A stretch of DNA of 64,000 nucleotides from Sepiola atlantica (Eukaryota; Mollusca; Cephalopoda; Sepiida; Sepiolidae), in the NCBI GenBank assembly GCA_963556195.1, contig OY744537.1:19381274-19445273 (forward strand). The letters run 5' to 3'. A program made the translations under genes and the position numbers. A model generated the notes under the pieces. That model saw nothing but the letters and a program-made list of their open reading frames with translations. It was not told the DNA's origin and ran no database searches. Positions within the stretch are counted from its first letter, which is position 1, and every line of letters starts with the position of its first letter. Positions 43,251 through 53,220 of the stretch are shown piece by piece.

Positions 43251-43299
<49 letters not shown>

Positions 43300-43334
43300 G
43301 TGTGTGTGTAATCTAGTGAGATTTTAAAAGTTGG

Positions 43335-43525
43335 TACTAAATAGCATTTAAGCTTATATAGCAAACTTTGATTCTGACTAGCCAATTTTCATTTTTTTTT
43401 TTGCTGCCATATTATTGTCACTATAATAATGTACTTTGCTAAAGTTTATTTTAAAAAAGAACGTTCAGTCCGGAAAAATTAACAAGGGGAATAATTCATA
43501 TTTTATAGACTAATATAAAAATAGT
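43335..43525 (+). repeat. Dispersed repeat, 25560-25800 family
   Basis: AGCAAACTTTGATTCTGACT, GCCAATTTTCATTTT, ATAATGTACTTTGCTAAAGT and TAATTCATATTTTATAGACT match the family in the same orientation. Confidence 0.65.
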
Positions 43526-44213
43526 TGTTACCCTTACACAGCTAAAATTTTATTACTTTTTTTTGTATAAGTTGAAAAAATGTGCAAACAAAAATTCAGA
43601 CTAAATTGACTTCACCACATCCCCTGTAGATACTACTAGTATACATATATATATATATTAATAATGGAGATTATGTATCTGTCTGTCTGTCTGCAGCCGA
43701 AATTCCATCAGAGTAATATTACTATTTACTTAGTCTGCCAGCTTCTATATATACTACTACAAAAACCACCGTAAACACTATGCGCATTTCTTAATTTACA
43801 TAATTAATTGCTTTTCAACTTCTAATAAATTAGTATTCACAAATATACACTCATGATTGTTTTCTTCAAATTTCCACATGTATTTACGCTATTTTGCTCA
43901 CTAATAATCTTACTTATAAATTATGATTATTTCTTTTATTATTTATATATATATATATACATGAAATGAGTTACGTAGTTAATATATCTATGACGAAACT
44001 GATTGAACAGCCAGCATTACTCCATTGAATTGATTACCTCCCTCCGATTATTCAGTATGGACGCAAGACGGGTGCGTTATTTAAAATGTAAACAAAACGC
44101 TGGCATTTACTGTGCTACTTTTACTCTGATTTTTTTTTTTATTAAAATGTTCTGAGTTTGTTTATTTTCTTAATCTTATTAGCCATTATGTTTGAAAACA
44201 CAATTTCACTGAA

Positions 44214-45060
44214 TCAAATTGTTTAATTAAGATAATAATTGATTTAAAAATGAATATTTAAAAACACGCGCACACACACACATTATAATGAATTTAGTTT
44301 AGGTAAACTTTTTCTTTTCGAGAATTAAAACTATTCATGTTTACTGTATTTGATTTTTTAATACTTTCATTATAGGTACACCTTTTCTTCCGATTTGAAA
44401 AACTTCTAATATTATCATCTTTTTACAACCTTAACTGTGTTTATGATTTAAGCTTTTATTTACAAACTGTTTTTATTATTCCGTGTTTTATTTATTAAAA
44501 TAAAAGATGTGATTTTTTTTCTTTTCTGTTAACAAAAAAACTAACACATTGTACTGGAAAACTATACAACTGATTTTAGAATCAAATTGTTTAATTAAAA
44601 AAATGTCATTAAACAAACACACACACACATTCTAATGAATTTAATTTAGGTAAACTTTCTTTCCGAGAGCACTTACATAACTAATCGTGTTCACTGTATT
44701 TGATTTTTTGGTGCTTTTTCACTGTAGGACCAGCGCTAACTTTGACCCCATCGTTAGGGTTAGGGTTTAGAGTTAGGGTTAGGGTCATGGTCAAAGTTAG
44801 CGCGGGTCCTACAGTAAAAGAGTACCGATTTTTTTTTTATTGTTTTATTTTAGGTACACCTTTTTCGATGTATTTAGTTTTTAAATTGTTGATTTTAACA
44901 ATTTTATTGAATCAAATTGTTTAATTAAAATAATAATTGATTTAAAAATTACTATTTAAAAAAAACACATTCTAATGAATTTAATTTAGGTAAACTTCTT
45001 CTCAAGAACATTTAAATAACTAATCATGTTCGCTGTATTTGATTTCTTTTACTGTTTTTC
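44214..45060. repeat. Diverged tandem repeat, 2.5 units of about 330-365 bp
   Basis: Units begin at ATCAAATTGTTTAATTAA near 44214, 44582 and 44913. Each continues with an AC-rich run, TAATGAATTTARTTTAGGTA, ATGTTYRCTGTATTTGATTT and, in the first two, a piece ending AGGTACACCTTTT. The second unit holds the telomere-like hairpin at 44722-44814. Confidence 0.85.
44722..44814. repeat. Hairpin with TTAGGG repeats in its loop
   Basis: Arms 44722-44747 and 44789-44814 (26 bp, one mismatch; CGCTAACTTTGACC / GGTCAAAGTTAGCG) enclose CGTTAGGGTTAGGG, a short spacer and GTTAGGGTTAGGGTC. The loop strand is G-rich with four GGG runs. Confidence 0.9.
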
Positions 45061-45114
45061 TTTCTTTTCTTTTTTTCTTTCTTTCTTTTCTTTCTTTTCT
45101 TTTTTTCTTTTTAT
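45055..45114. repeat. (TTTC)n-rich tract
   Basis: Irregular TTTC/TTTTC units. Confidence 0.9.
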
Positions 45115-45385
45115 TTAAAAATACTTATATGTATGGGGGAGGATAAAAAAAATTTGGGGAGGAAGGCGGTCAAAAAAAATTTTTTTTTTCTTTTCTTAAC
45201 TAAAAATATTTCTATGTATGGGGGAGGGTAAAATAAAAAAGATTTGAGGGAGGGGGGGGGTCCAAAAAATGTATTTTCTTTTTTTTTTAAACTAAAAATA
45301 TTTCTGTCTACAGGGGAGAGTAAAACAAAAACTGGGGTAGAGTCGAAATTTTTTTCTTCTTTATTTTCAACTAAAAACATTCTTG
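45115..45385. repeat. Tandem repeat, three units of about 87 bp
   Basis: ACTAAAAATATTTCTATGTA and GGGGGAGG recur near 45129, 45215 and 45303 with growing divergence. The unit alternates G-rich and poly-T blocks. Confidence 0.8.
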
Positions 45386-45479
45386 GTCATAAACAAAGAA
45401 AATCAATGTCTAACCACCCAAGAAATATGACTGGGGCTCCATTGGTTTACGTGTGAGCGTTCATTTCTGACGCGGCAGC

Positions 45480-45520
45480 CTAGCAAAAATATGCGACCGG
45501 AGGGAGCATATATTTGCTAG
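45480..45520. repeat. Terminal-like palindrome ending in CTAGT
   Basis: CTAGCAAAAATATGC and GCATATATTTGCTAG pair over 15 bp with one mismatch around GACCGGAGGGA, followed by T. A hairpin ending at CTAGT would suit the 3' end of a Helitron, whose 5' end could be near 43636 (TACTACTAGTATAC...CTGTCTGTCTGTCTGCAGCC). No Rep/helicase, so unproven. Confidence 0.4.
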
Positions 45521-45625
45521 TATATATGAATAAAATTATTAGCAATGACTGTTGATTTAAAATAACATTATGTTGAGTGTCTTTTCTACTAGTTATGAAA
45601 ACCTTATTTCGTATATTTCTTACAG

Positions 45626-45770
45626 GTCAACGAAACAGCAGACAGCAGAAAAAGGAGTCAAAACGCCTGTTAAAGAGTCCCAACCGAATTTGCCTGAAGA
45701 AGACGAAGAAGAAGAAGAAGAAGAAAAAGAAAAGTTAAAGAAAAAGATTGTTGAAGAAAAAAATGCTACA
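45626..45770 (+). CDS. DNAJC21: DNAJC21-like gene, penultimate exon
   Basis: 145-nt exon after ATATTTCTTACAG. Its first base completes the valine split from the exon at 40516. It encodes STKQQTAEKGVKTPVKESQ, then PNLPEEDEEEEEEEKEK, then LKKKIVEEKNAT. The donor GTGTGTAT is weak but is the only phase-0 GT that fits the next exon. A GAA-repeat microsatellite encodes the poly-Glu run and may vary in length between individuals. Low-complexity, no domain. Confidence 0.75.
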
Positions 45771-45984
45771 GTGTGTATAATTTTCTTTACCTGTTCTAAA
45801 AGCATGACGAAATATTAAAATAAATATTCTTCTATTAAAAGATGTGGACCTATTTCCGAAAATTTAAAGTAGGAGCTGGCTTTGCCGTCTCACTATCGCT
45901 TCGCAAAGTCTGCTACTTGAAATATTAATTTAAAATAATAAACATTTACGTCATAACTTTGTTGTGAACATGAAACAAAATCTT

Positions 45985-46145
45985 TCTCATTTCATCATCA
46001 TCATCAGTTTAACGTTTATTTTACATACGGACATGTGTCGGACGGCTTTAAGAAATTGACTTCCAAAGTAACCTATCTCTGACCAGGTCTTTATTTATTT
46101 CTCTTTTCCTCAGACCCATTTTTATTACTACCCTTCATGTTTTCA
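45985..46145 (-). mobile_element. LINE 3' tail (CATCAT...GGACGG)
   Basis: ATCATCATCATCAGTTTAAC, GTGTCGGACGGCTTTAAGAA and CTATCTCTGACCAGGTCTTT form the reverse complement of the LINE tail at 24330-24420 and match 63690-63830. Only the 3' end is present. Confidence 0.75.
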
Positions 46146-46827
46146 TATAGATACACATTAACATTTTGGTAATTTCAATACAAATTTATTTATCTTTTAA
46201 ATGTGACTGCAAAAGAAAAGAAAGAGAAAACCAATTTGCTTTTTCACTTGCAATTTAGAAATAGATGGCAACTTGTTGAAAATCAAGTCGGTTCCTTCTA
46301 AAGAAAGGAACATTTGAAGACAAATGCTAAATATTTGCCCAGGAAATAAAACAATATTGTGAAATAGAATTATTTATATTAAAATCAAAACAAGAATTGA
46401 ATTGAAAAACAATAACAAATAATAGTTAATTAATAAATGTCATTTTTCAAAACCAATATGCAAATTAGTTAATCGCATAAGCAGTATATATGAAAGTATT
46501 GTATGTCAATTGTTTAAAGTTGAATTGAAATAAAGCGTTTTGACTTTACTGTGAGTGGAAGAAATTGGACTAACATTCGCATTTATTCACTTAGATAAAT
46601 TTTCAAAATCAAAACATCTTTTATAACAAATACGCTTACCTGTATTTAAAAATTAATGCTTGACTGTATCATGAAGACCATTGATTGGTGAAAAATTGTG
46701 TAAAATTTTTAAAACAGAACTGCATATAAGGTTGCTCTAGAAGAAAAGAGTTTGATATTTAAGGGACATAAAAATTCTAACGCGCCCAGGAAAACATTGT
46801 TAATGACGTTGTCAATGCATTATTTAA

Positions 46828-46987
46828 GTGTGCCTATTTACATAGCTCCCCACGAGGGCAGAGTTAGACATAAGGTCAATTGTTACAAAAATTTAAATTG
46901 CCTCAGTCTAGAAGGATTTCTCCTTCACTGACCGAGGATAGAAAAAAAAGAGTAATATCAGAACAGATACTACACTTTGCTCCAAGC
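46828..46987 (-). mobile_element. U2-headed SINE, left member of an inverted pair
   Basis: Minus strand begins GGAGCAAAGTGTAGTATCTG and follows the short-body order to the tail TAACTCTGCCCTCGTGGGGA. The piece with TTTTTGGGGAGCTGG is deleted. Confidence 0.7.
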
Positions 46988-47016
46988 ATTTTGATAAATT
47001 TATTTTGGTTTTCTTG

Positions 47017-47185
47017 GTCTTTGCACTAGGATGAAAGTGCAGTATCTGTTCTGTTCTCAGTATGAGGAGGAAGAATCCTTCTTGACTTGGGCAATTATTT
47101 TTGGAGAGCTGAATATCCCTCACATAAAAAAAATAATGACCTTGTGTCAAACTTTCCCCTTGTGGAAAGACAAGTAAATAGGGAC
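47017..47185 (+). mobile_element. U2-headed SINE, right member of an inverted pair
   Basis: Plus strand reads GAAAGTGCAGTATCTGTTCT, then the body (CCTTCTTGACTTGGGCAATT, GGAGAGCTGAATA), and ends CTTGTGTCAAACTTTCCCC and GACAAGTAAATAGGGAC. It starts about 30 bp from the head of the copy at 46828-46987, so the two U2 heads face each other. Confidence 0.7.
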
Positions 47186-47559
47186 GACACAAATGATTGA
47201 TATTCTGTAAAATGATAAAATTAATTAAGAATAACCAATCTTAGTTAATTTTAATTAATTCACATTTTCAAATGCAGGATCCTGAAGGCAGCCCATAATA
47301 CTCTCAATTCTGGCTCGTTTATTTATTAACTGATTGTATCAGTCAGACATTGACCGGGGGGGGGGGGGGGGGAGGGGGAACTTTCATTTTTGTTTCACTT
47401 TTTATTTTATTTATTTATTTTTTCCAAATCATTTTTTTTTAAATAAGATTTTGAAAGTTAAATTTAATTATTATGGTATCATTTGATCATTAAATTATCA
47501 ATTGAACCAAATTATTATAAAACTATAACTAAGTTTGTTATTAAGGCACTAGGAAACAT

Positions 47560-47725
47560 GGTAGACCAAGGACGACCTGGCTTGAGTGCGTAAGAAGTGA
47601 TTTGACTGCATGCAAAATTTGGATCGGACCGCATGGAGAGCAAGCGTGAGACGTTGCCTGTTGTTGCCCACCCTGCAGTCCGGGGACACTCACAGCACCT
47701 TAAATACCAAAACCGGACGATGATG
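47560..47725. repeat. Dispersed repeat shared with 58375-58490
   Basis: GTAAGAAGTGAYNTGAxTGC-like sequence, GGATCGGACCGCATGGAGAG and AAATACCAAAACCGGAC occur in both places. Function unknown. Confidence 0.45.
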
Positions 47726-48054
47726 AGCGATAGATAACAAGTTTAATCAAAAGAAATTTCCAAATAATTTGTTCGCCATTTTCTTTCAAGCTTACAAAGA
47801 GATGTTCGAGTATCTTCCTCTACTGCTTCAAATCGTACGTCATCATCACAGGTTCGCTTTCTTCCTGAATGATTGAGGTCATTAAGACTCTCCTCTCTTT
47901 GCTGAAACTAACACTGTACGGTGCAAACAGGAACTCTTCTTTGACCAAATGCTTAATTGATTCTTTGTGCAGTTTCAGAAACATTTTTCTTAGTTTAAGC
48001 TCATAAATAAAATTCATACGAAAGTTCTTTTTGTCCTTGCTGTTGCTAGGACAG

Positions 48055-48460
48055 ATTAATACAGGGTGACTTCCTGCCCCTCAAAAATGCCACCCATGAA
48101 ATCCTTAATAAAATTCACAATCCTTTCTACAATCTAACCATATTTGGTACAAATACACTTAAGTTTATGCCTGCTTTGGCCACCAAGTTTCGGCCATGAA
48201 TATCCAAGTCAATGATTTGTGGGGATACTTTGGTGATCATCTCATCAGTAAAAAATGTGATCATGAATGTGTTTTACACGATTTGGACTATAATCTCCCA
48301 GGTTTTTATCGGTGTGTTTATCTCTAAGATAATGTCCAGATTATTCCTGAACTGCAAAGGACCATCACAGACAAAATCAGGATGGTGCCAAGATAGGAAT
48401 GTGTTAGAGTTATTGACAATTTTGCAAGTTATATCCAGGTGACAACAGTAAAACAATGTC
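48055..48460 (+). mobile_element. DDE transposase C-terminal fragment with upstream block
   Basis: AATGCCACCCATGAAATCCT...CAAGTTTCGGCCATGAATAT is the shared non-coding block. It is followed by decayed coding sequence (TTGGTGATCATCTCATCAG..., then PQVFIGVF, then QIIPELQRTITDKIRM and VRVIDNFAS). Related copies are at 34400-34835 and 60560-60965. It abuts the mariner remnant on its right. Confidence 0.6.
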
Positions 48461-48477
48461 GTCGTACAGACACAAAT

Positions 48478-49395
48478 AATGTTGAACGTTCAGATCGTTC
48501 AAATTCAGCAGTTGTCCCAGAAAACATTAAAAAAAAATCTAAAAACTCGTTTTGGCCAATCATAAATTGAATTTGCATGAGACAGCAGAAGAGTTGGAGA
48601 TACCAGACGACAGTGTAGTCACTATTTTGCACGAACACTTGTCAGTGAGAAAGCAGCGTTCAAAGTGGGTGCTGCGTTTGCTCACAGTCGATCAAAAACA
48701 ATAGCGCTTCGACAATTCAGAGAGTTGTTTGCAACAGTTTCAATGCAACAAAAAGGAGTTTTTGCATCAATATGTGACAATGGATGAAACATGGATCTAC
48801 CACTTCAGCCCAGAGTCAAAGCGACAGTCAGTTGAGTGGACAGCAACAGGTTAAAAATCTCCAAAGTGACCACAGATGCAAACATCAGCACGCAGGGTTT
48901 TGGCCTCCGTAATTTGGGATGTTCAAGGTATTTTGTTCATCGATTACCTTTAGAAGGGAAGAACCATCCATAGCGAATATTATATCGCATTATTGGTACG
49001 TTTGAAAGAAGAAATCGCCATAAAACGACCACAAATGAAGAAGAAAAATGTGCTCTTTCACTAGGACAATGCACCATGTCAAAACTACATGAATTTTACT
49101 TCTAATTGCTTCTGTACCCACCTTATTCGCCAGATCTGGCACCCAGCGACTACTGGTTGTTTGCAAACATCAAAAGAATTCTCCAAGCAAAGAAATTTGG
49201 CTCCAATGAAGAAATGATATCAGAAACTGAGGCGTATTTTGAGACCAAAAACAAATCGTTCAACAAAAAAGGCATTGAATTATTTGAGAAACATTGGAAT
49301 CAGTGTATCACCTTAGAAGAAGACTATGTTGATGAATAAAGTAGAATTTTGCCTTAAAGTTGTTGTTTTATTAGTTAGGCCCGGGCATTATTGAG
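48478..49395 (+). pseudogene. mariner transposase pseudogene
   Basis: The conserved order is present across frame shifts and stops: NVERSDRSNSAVVPENIKKK; ILHEHL-like SLFCTNTCQ in a shifted frame; LLTVDQKQ; KKEFLHQYVTMDETWIYHFS (first catalytic Asp region); ESKRQSVEWTATG; VIWDVQGILFIDYL; YYIALLVRLKEEIAIKRP; VLFH-DNAPCQN (second Asp); and YPPYSPDLAPSDYWLFANIK with the third catalytic Asp. The end is KKGIELFEKHWNQCITLEED, then YVDE and stop. The region before 48478 that would encode the first helix-turn-helix is missing or too decayed. After the stop comes TAGGCCCGGGCATTATTGAG, the end related to the copy at 28186-28205. Confidence 0.9.
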
Positions 49396-49608
49396 TGATA
49401 TGTTTTTATGATATTTCAAGTGGGTAGAATTTTTAAGCTAATAAGGATGATAAAATGAATATTTGCTTTAGTAAAAGCTCTATATAAGGAATGTAATTTT
49501 TAATAAGGTTACAGTTATAATCTCTAACCCAACTTCAGTCGTCAGTCATGTATTATTTCACTTGGTTCAAGATGACATGTTTAATTTTTTTTTCTCTCTT
49601 TTTTACAG

Positions 49609-49779
49609 CAACTGCATTTTTGTAACACATGCAAAAAAGATTACCCAACACGCAACAAACTGTTTGAACATTTGAGAGAGAGCGGACACCAGAACAGGAT
49701 TTCTACTTCAAAAATGGCTGCCAACACAGCTGTTCAAAATAAAGGCTCCAAGAAAGGGAAAAAGAAAGACAGAAGATGA
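49609..49779 (+). CDS. DNAJC21: DNAJC21-like gene, last exon with C2H2 zinc finger
   Basis: After TCTCTCTTTTTTACAG, 57 codons to TGA at 49777-49779. QLHFCNTCKKDYPTRNKLFE, then HLRESGHQNR, is a C2H2 finger (C-x2-C-x12-H-x5-H) of the U1/DNAJC21 type, with the family's 'PSRNKLFDHLK..GH' signature. It ends in a lysine/arginine tail (KGSKKGKKKDRR), also typical of the family's C-terminus. AATAAA motifs directly follow the stop (49780-49797) and can serve as poly(A) signals. The known role of the family is stimulating Hsp70 in the release of a 60S pre-ribosome export factor; here that is by homology only. Confidence 0.88.
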   Translation, partial: QLHFCNTCKKDYPTRNKLFEHLRESGHQNRISTSKMAANTAVQNKGSKKGKKKDRR

Positions 49780-50397
49780 TAAATAAATTAATAAATAATG
49801 CAAATGGTTGTTGATCGTGTTTTTGTTTTATTTGATCTCCAATATTAATTGGAATTGGAAAGGGCTTATGCTTTTCGCACTCTTCATTCGTCTTCTGATT
49901 TTCTCATAATTTGTTCAATAGTTTTCCGCAAAATTTTACATACTGATTATGAGTGAGGAAAACTGACTGAGATTGAAAAAAAATGGCAACTTCTTTCAAA
50001 TATTTTAAATTTCCTTCGTTGGTTGTTGCTCAAAATCCACTGAAAGTTTGGATTAGTGGTTATTGACATGAATTATGTACAGACGGAGAATAGAAAATTG
50101 GCCGTGGATTTACTTTCGCCAACCTTGTAACTTTTACTTCCCCTCTATTTTGTCCTTTTGTTCTCACATTCCATGGGTGATATTTCTGACAAAAGAGGAA
50201 AAATTGCTGTTGAAACCAAACTTTTAAACAATAAACATTTCATTCATATGTTTCTTGTAAACAAAAGACAAAAACTTTCGTATTTATTTATAGAAATAGA
50301 TAAATGTTAATTTTTCTACTATTGCATATATATAGGAAAACTAGGACAATAATCCTTTCCTAGTATTAATAATCATTTAACTGTCAATCTATTCATC
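49780..50397. other. DNAJC21-like 3' flank
   Basis: AATAAA at about 49780-49797 and again at 50230. No other gene or repeat identified. Confidence 0.4.
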
Positions 50398-50451
50398 TCA
50401 TTAACCCTTATCCATAATTTTTTTTTTAGCCTTCATAAGTGGTGACTCGTT

Positions 50452-50486
<35 letters not shown>
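50398..50486 (+). mobile_element. LINE 3' terminus with poly(A)
   Basis: TTAACCCTTATCCATAATTT, GCCTTCATAAGTGGTGACTC and GTTAGTA are followed by a run of about 30 A. This is the 3' stem-loop of the 37400-39115 family; almost nothing else was inserted. Confidence 0.75.
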
Positions 50487-50489
<3 letters not shown>

Positions 50490-51339
50490 TGACACTAGAC
50501 AAACTTTGATTTGCTGAAAATGTCCTCCCCAAGTTATTTTCAATTCCTTTTATAAATGTCTGTTAAAATCAATACCATGAAGAAAAGAAAATGCCCCTTT
50601 CTTTTATACAAATAATTGTCCTTGTCAGCTAAATATTCTTTAAATAAATAAAACGAATATGTCTTATTTATTTATTTAAAATTGTAGCAATTTAATTCTT
50701 TTTAAAACAATAAATATTCTGTCTTTTTACCGTAAAAATAATTGTCAGCAAAATAATAAATGAAGATCACTTTTGAAATTTATTCAAATTTGTACTGTTT
50801 TAGTCGATGCGACTATAGAATTCGATTTTTGAACAATTCATTTTAAAATGGGTAAAGTCAGAATTTTTTTTATCTTAGTGACATCATAGTAATCGCTAAT
50901 CAACATCTTTGCTGTTCGGATGATCTCATTTTTGAAATGTATGGACATGAAGTTCTTTAGTGTATTATTATACAGATTAATGTCCCTAGGAAAACCTAAA
51001 TTAAAAAACTTTTACAAATATCTAAAATTTCGTCATTAGATTACATCCAAACTTCACTAATGGTTAGGATTAATAATTATTTACATGAATCATCTCTAGT
51101 GAACTGAGGAAAACTCTTTTTTGCCTCCCCTCCCTTTGGATGATGCAAATAACCCCAAAAATGTGAATTAAAAATATATGGATGTGGGTCCGTGTACGTC
51201 GTATGTGGGTTGACTGATGTACCGTTTTCTTGTAGGTATTAGATAGTGAGATAGTCACCGATACTTGGATGGTCGAATGCTAATGTTATTTGTTTTCATA
51301 AAGGGCAGGCTCATTAGTACATCCACATCAAGATAGTTG
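50487..51339. other. No gene seen
   Basis: AT-rich sequence without recognisable exons or repeat ends. Confidence 0.4.
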
Positions 51340-51499
51340 ACTGGTACCTGGTGTGCCATTCACCCTGGTCGGGTTTAGCCGGCTTCTTCTGAAGGAGGAA
51401 GTTTCTAGGGAATATTAGATTCACAAACAGTCTCCCGTTGCATGTATATCCTGGTCAGGGGAGATGACGATGTTGGTTTTTCCAGGGGCGTTGCCATCC

Positions 51500-51612
51500 T
51501 CCCACATACAGCGTTTTGAATTTCCAAATGGTCACCCATCTGATACTGACCGGGATTAACATCACTTAACTTTGGTGATCTAACAAGAACTGGTGTGTTA
51601 ACGTGACTATTC
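51500..51612 (-). ncRNA. 5S rRNA-like sequence (pseudogene or SINE3-type head)
   Basis: The plus strand follows the reverse complement of animal 5S rRNA in order: GGTCACCCATCTGATACTGA (5S: GGTCTCCCATCCAAGTACTA), then CCGGGATTAACATCACTTAA (CCAGGCCCGACCCTGCTTAG), then CTTTGGTGATCTAACAAGAA (CTTCCGAGATCTGACGAGAT). Divergence is heavy, so it is not a working 5S gene. The GC-richer flank to 51340 may be the body of a 5S-headed SINE. Confidence 0.5.
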
Positions 51613-51719
51613 CGCTGTGTCAAGTTGAAAGCTGTGACCTTCTCACTTTAGATAAAGGTTAACTTCCCTGACACTCTTGATGGGTTCACTCCATCTATCT
51701 GCAAAGCCCTCTGTGTCGT

Positions 51720-51860
51720 CCACTTGATAGGAGTGCCTATGTACTTACCAAAATGTCCCCCCCCCCCCCTCCAGTCCAACCTTCCTCACTGTGGTAGGGG
51801 CGGTAGCAACATGGTAGTGTCAGAGCTATGCCGTCTGGAACTCCGGTTCTTCCCTGGTCC
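51720..51860. repeat. Dispersed repeat, inverted relative to 36960-37040
   Basis: CTTCCTCACTGTGGTAGGGG, GCAACATGGTAGTGTCAGAG and CTATGCC are the reverse complement of the block at 36960-37040. Confidence 0.5.
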
Positions 51861-52074
51861 AATGGGTTCAGGAGATCGATCTTCTGACTCATCAGTAGCA
51901 GAATCATTTGTTTCAGAATGGTCCATGTGGACAGCTCAAATGGTCTTTGATGAGTATCATTTATCGTCGAGTAGGTATCTACATGAGCTGAGGTAGCGGT
52001 GTACAGGGTAGTGTCCGGCCTGTTTACATAGTGGGCTTTGTTGGCTTACACATGTATCCTTTACTGAGAAATTT

Positions 52075-53220
52075 ATTTCGCTTGGTAGGAGTACATCAAG
52101 GATCCATACTGAGTCCATTGCTTCTCATTTGTATTTAAGAATCGTTGTCCATAGAGTTTTGTTCAGAAGAGATGATTTATGCTAATGAGTTACTGCTTAC
52201 CTCTGAAACACGTGAAGGCCTGTTAAGTTGAAAAGTTTTGGAGGAAAGCTATGAAAAGTAAAGGTCTGAGAGTGAATGTTACAACGACCAAACTAGTGAA
52301 TGTTACAAAGACAAAACTAGTGAATGTTACAACGACCAAACTAGTGAATGTTACAAAGACAAAACTAGTGAATGTTACAACGACCAAACTAGTGAATGTT
52401 ACAAAGACAAAACTAGTGAATGTTACAACGACCAAACTAGTGAATGTTACAAAGACCAAACTAATGATCAGCAGTTGTAGTGTAAGAGGAAGGTTCCCCT
52501 GCTCAGTTTGTGGAAAGGGAGTTGGAAGCAATCCAATTTTAAGTGGTACTTGTAAGCACTGAGTACACAAAAATTTACAGTGCAATTACTGGTGAGTTGA
52601 GAGATAATAACCAGTTTGTGTGCAAGAAGTGTAAGACAATGGAGACTGATGAGAATTCAGATGTAGAGAAAGTATATTTGGATGATGAAGCTATTGTGTC
52701 TGTCGAGAAGTTTTGTTACTTTGGTGATACCATTTGGAGCACAGGCGCTAGCGCTAGTGTGATAGCAACAGTTCAGAGTGGATGGAGTAAGTTCAGGAAA
52801 CTTGCCATTACTAACCAGCAGAGCATTACCACTGTCAACCAACCGAAGAGTCTATCAGGCATGTGTGTGCAATGTGATAAAGTAGGGAAGTGAAACCTTG
52901 GTAGTCAGGCTTGAGAATATGAGTTGTATGGAGAGAAATATGAGAGTGATACAATGGATGTGTAATGTGAGTCTTAAAGACAGGCTTAGATCTGATGACT
53001 TCAGAGAAAGATTAAATCTGGACAGTATAGGGAGATGTGTGCAGAACTAGAAACTTTGTTGGTTTGGTCACATTGAAATAATGCATGAGAGTTCTTGTGT
53101 TAGTAGATGTAGAACAGTTGAGGTAGCAGGGTCAGTTGGTAAGAAAAACCTGGGAAAAAGTGATAAGGATGGATTTGAGAGGAAGGATAAATAAAGACCT
53201 AGTCAGAGATAGGTTATGTC
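52075..53220 (+). mobile_element. LINE reverse-transcriptase region with internal array and zinc-knuckle-like segment
   Basis: Reads RLVGVHQGSILSPLLLICI (RT motif), then MIYANELLLTSETREGL (a decayed YADD box), then GLRVNVT. An array of eight 24-bp units (52272-52463) follows. Then come KLMISSCSVRGRFPCSVCGK, GVGSNPILSGTCKH and VCKKCKTME. After that: VSVEKFCYFGDTI, QSGWSKFRKLAITN, MRVIQWMCNVSLKDRLRSDD, FRERLNLDSIGRCVQ, CWFGHIEIMHESSC and VSRCRTVEVAGSV. This is the C-terminal half of a LINE family whose 3' ends occur at 755, 24116 and 63690. Several stops and shifts; inactive. Confidence 0.85.
52272..52463 (+). repeat. 24-bp x 8 array inside the LINE RT frame
   Basis: Eight units encode alternating VNVTTTKL and VNVTKTKL, a 48-bp higher-order unit. 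The ancestral LINE has one copy of this stretch (RVNVTKTKVMIS-type). Frame is kept into MISSC. Confidence 0.95.

Noticed and set aside
48478..49395. Active mariner transposase
   Set aside because: Several stops and frame shifts and the N-terminal DNA-binding part is missing.
52251..52562. Novel repeat protein VNVTTTKL
   Set aside because: Flanks are LINE reverse-transcriptase sequence with stops; the array is an expansion within a dead retroelement.
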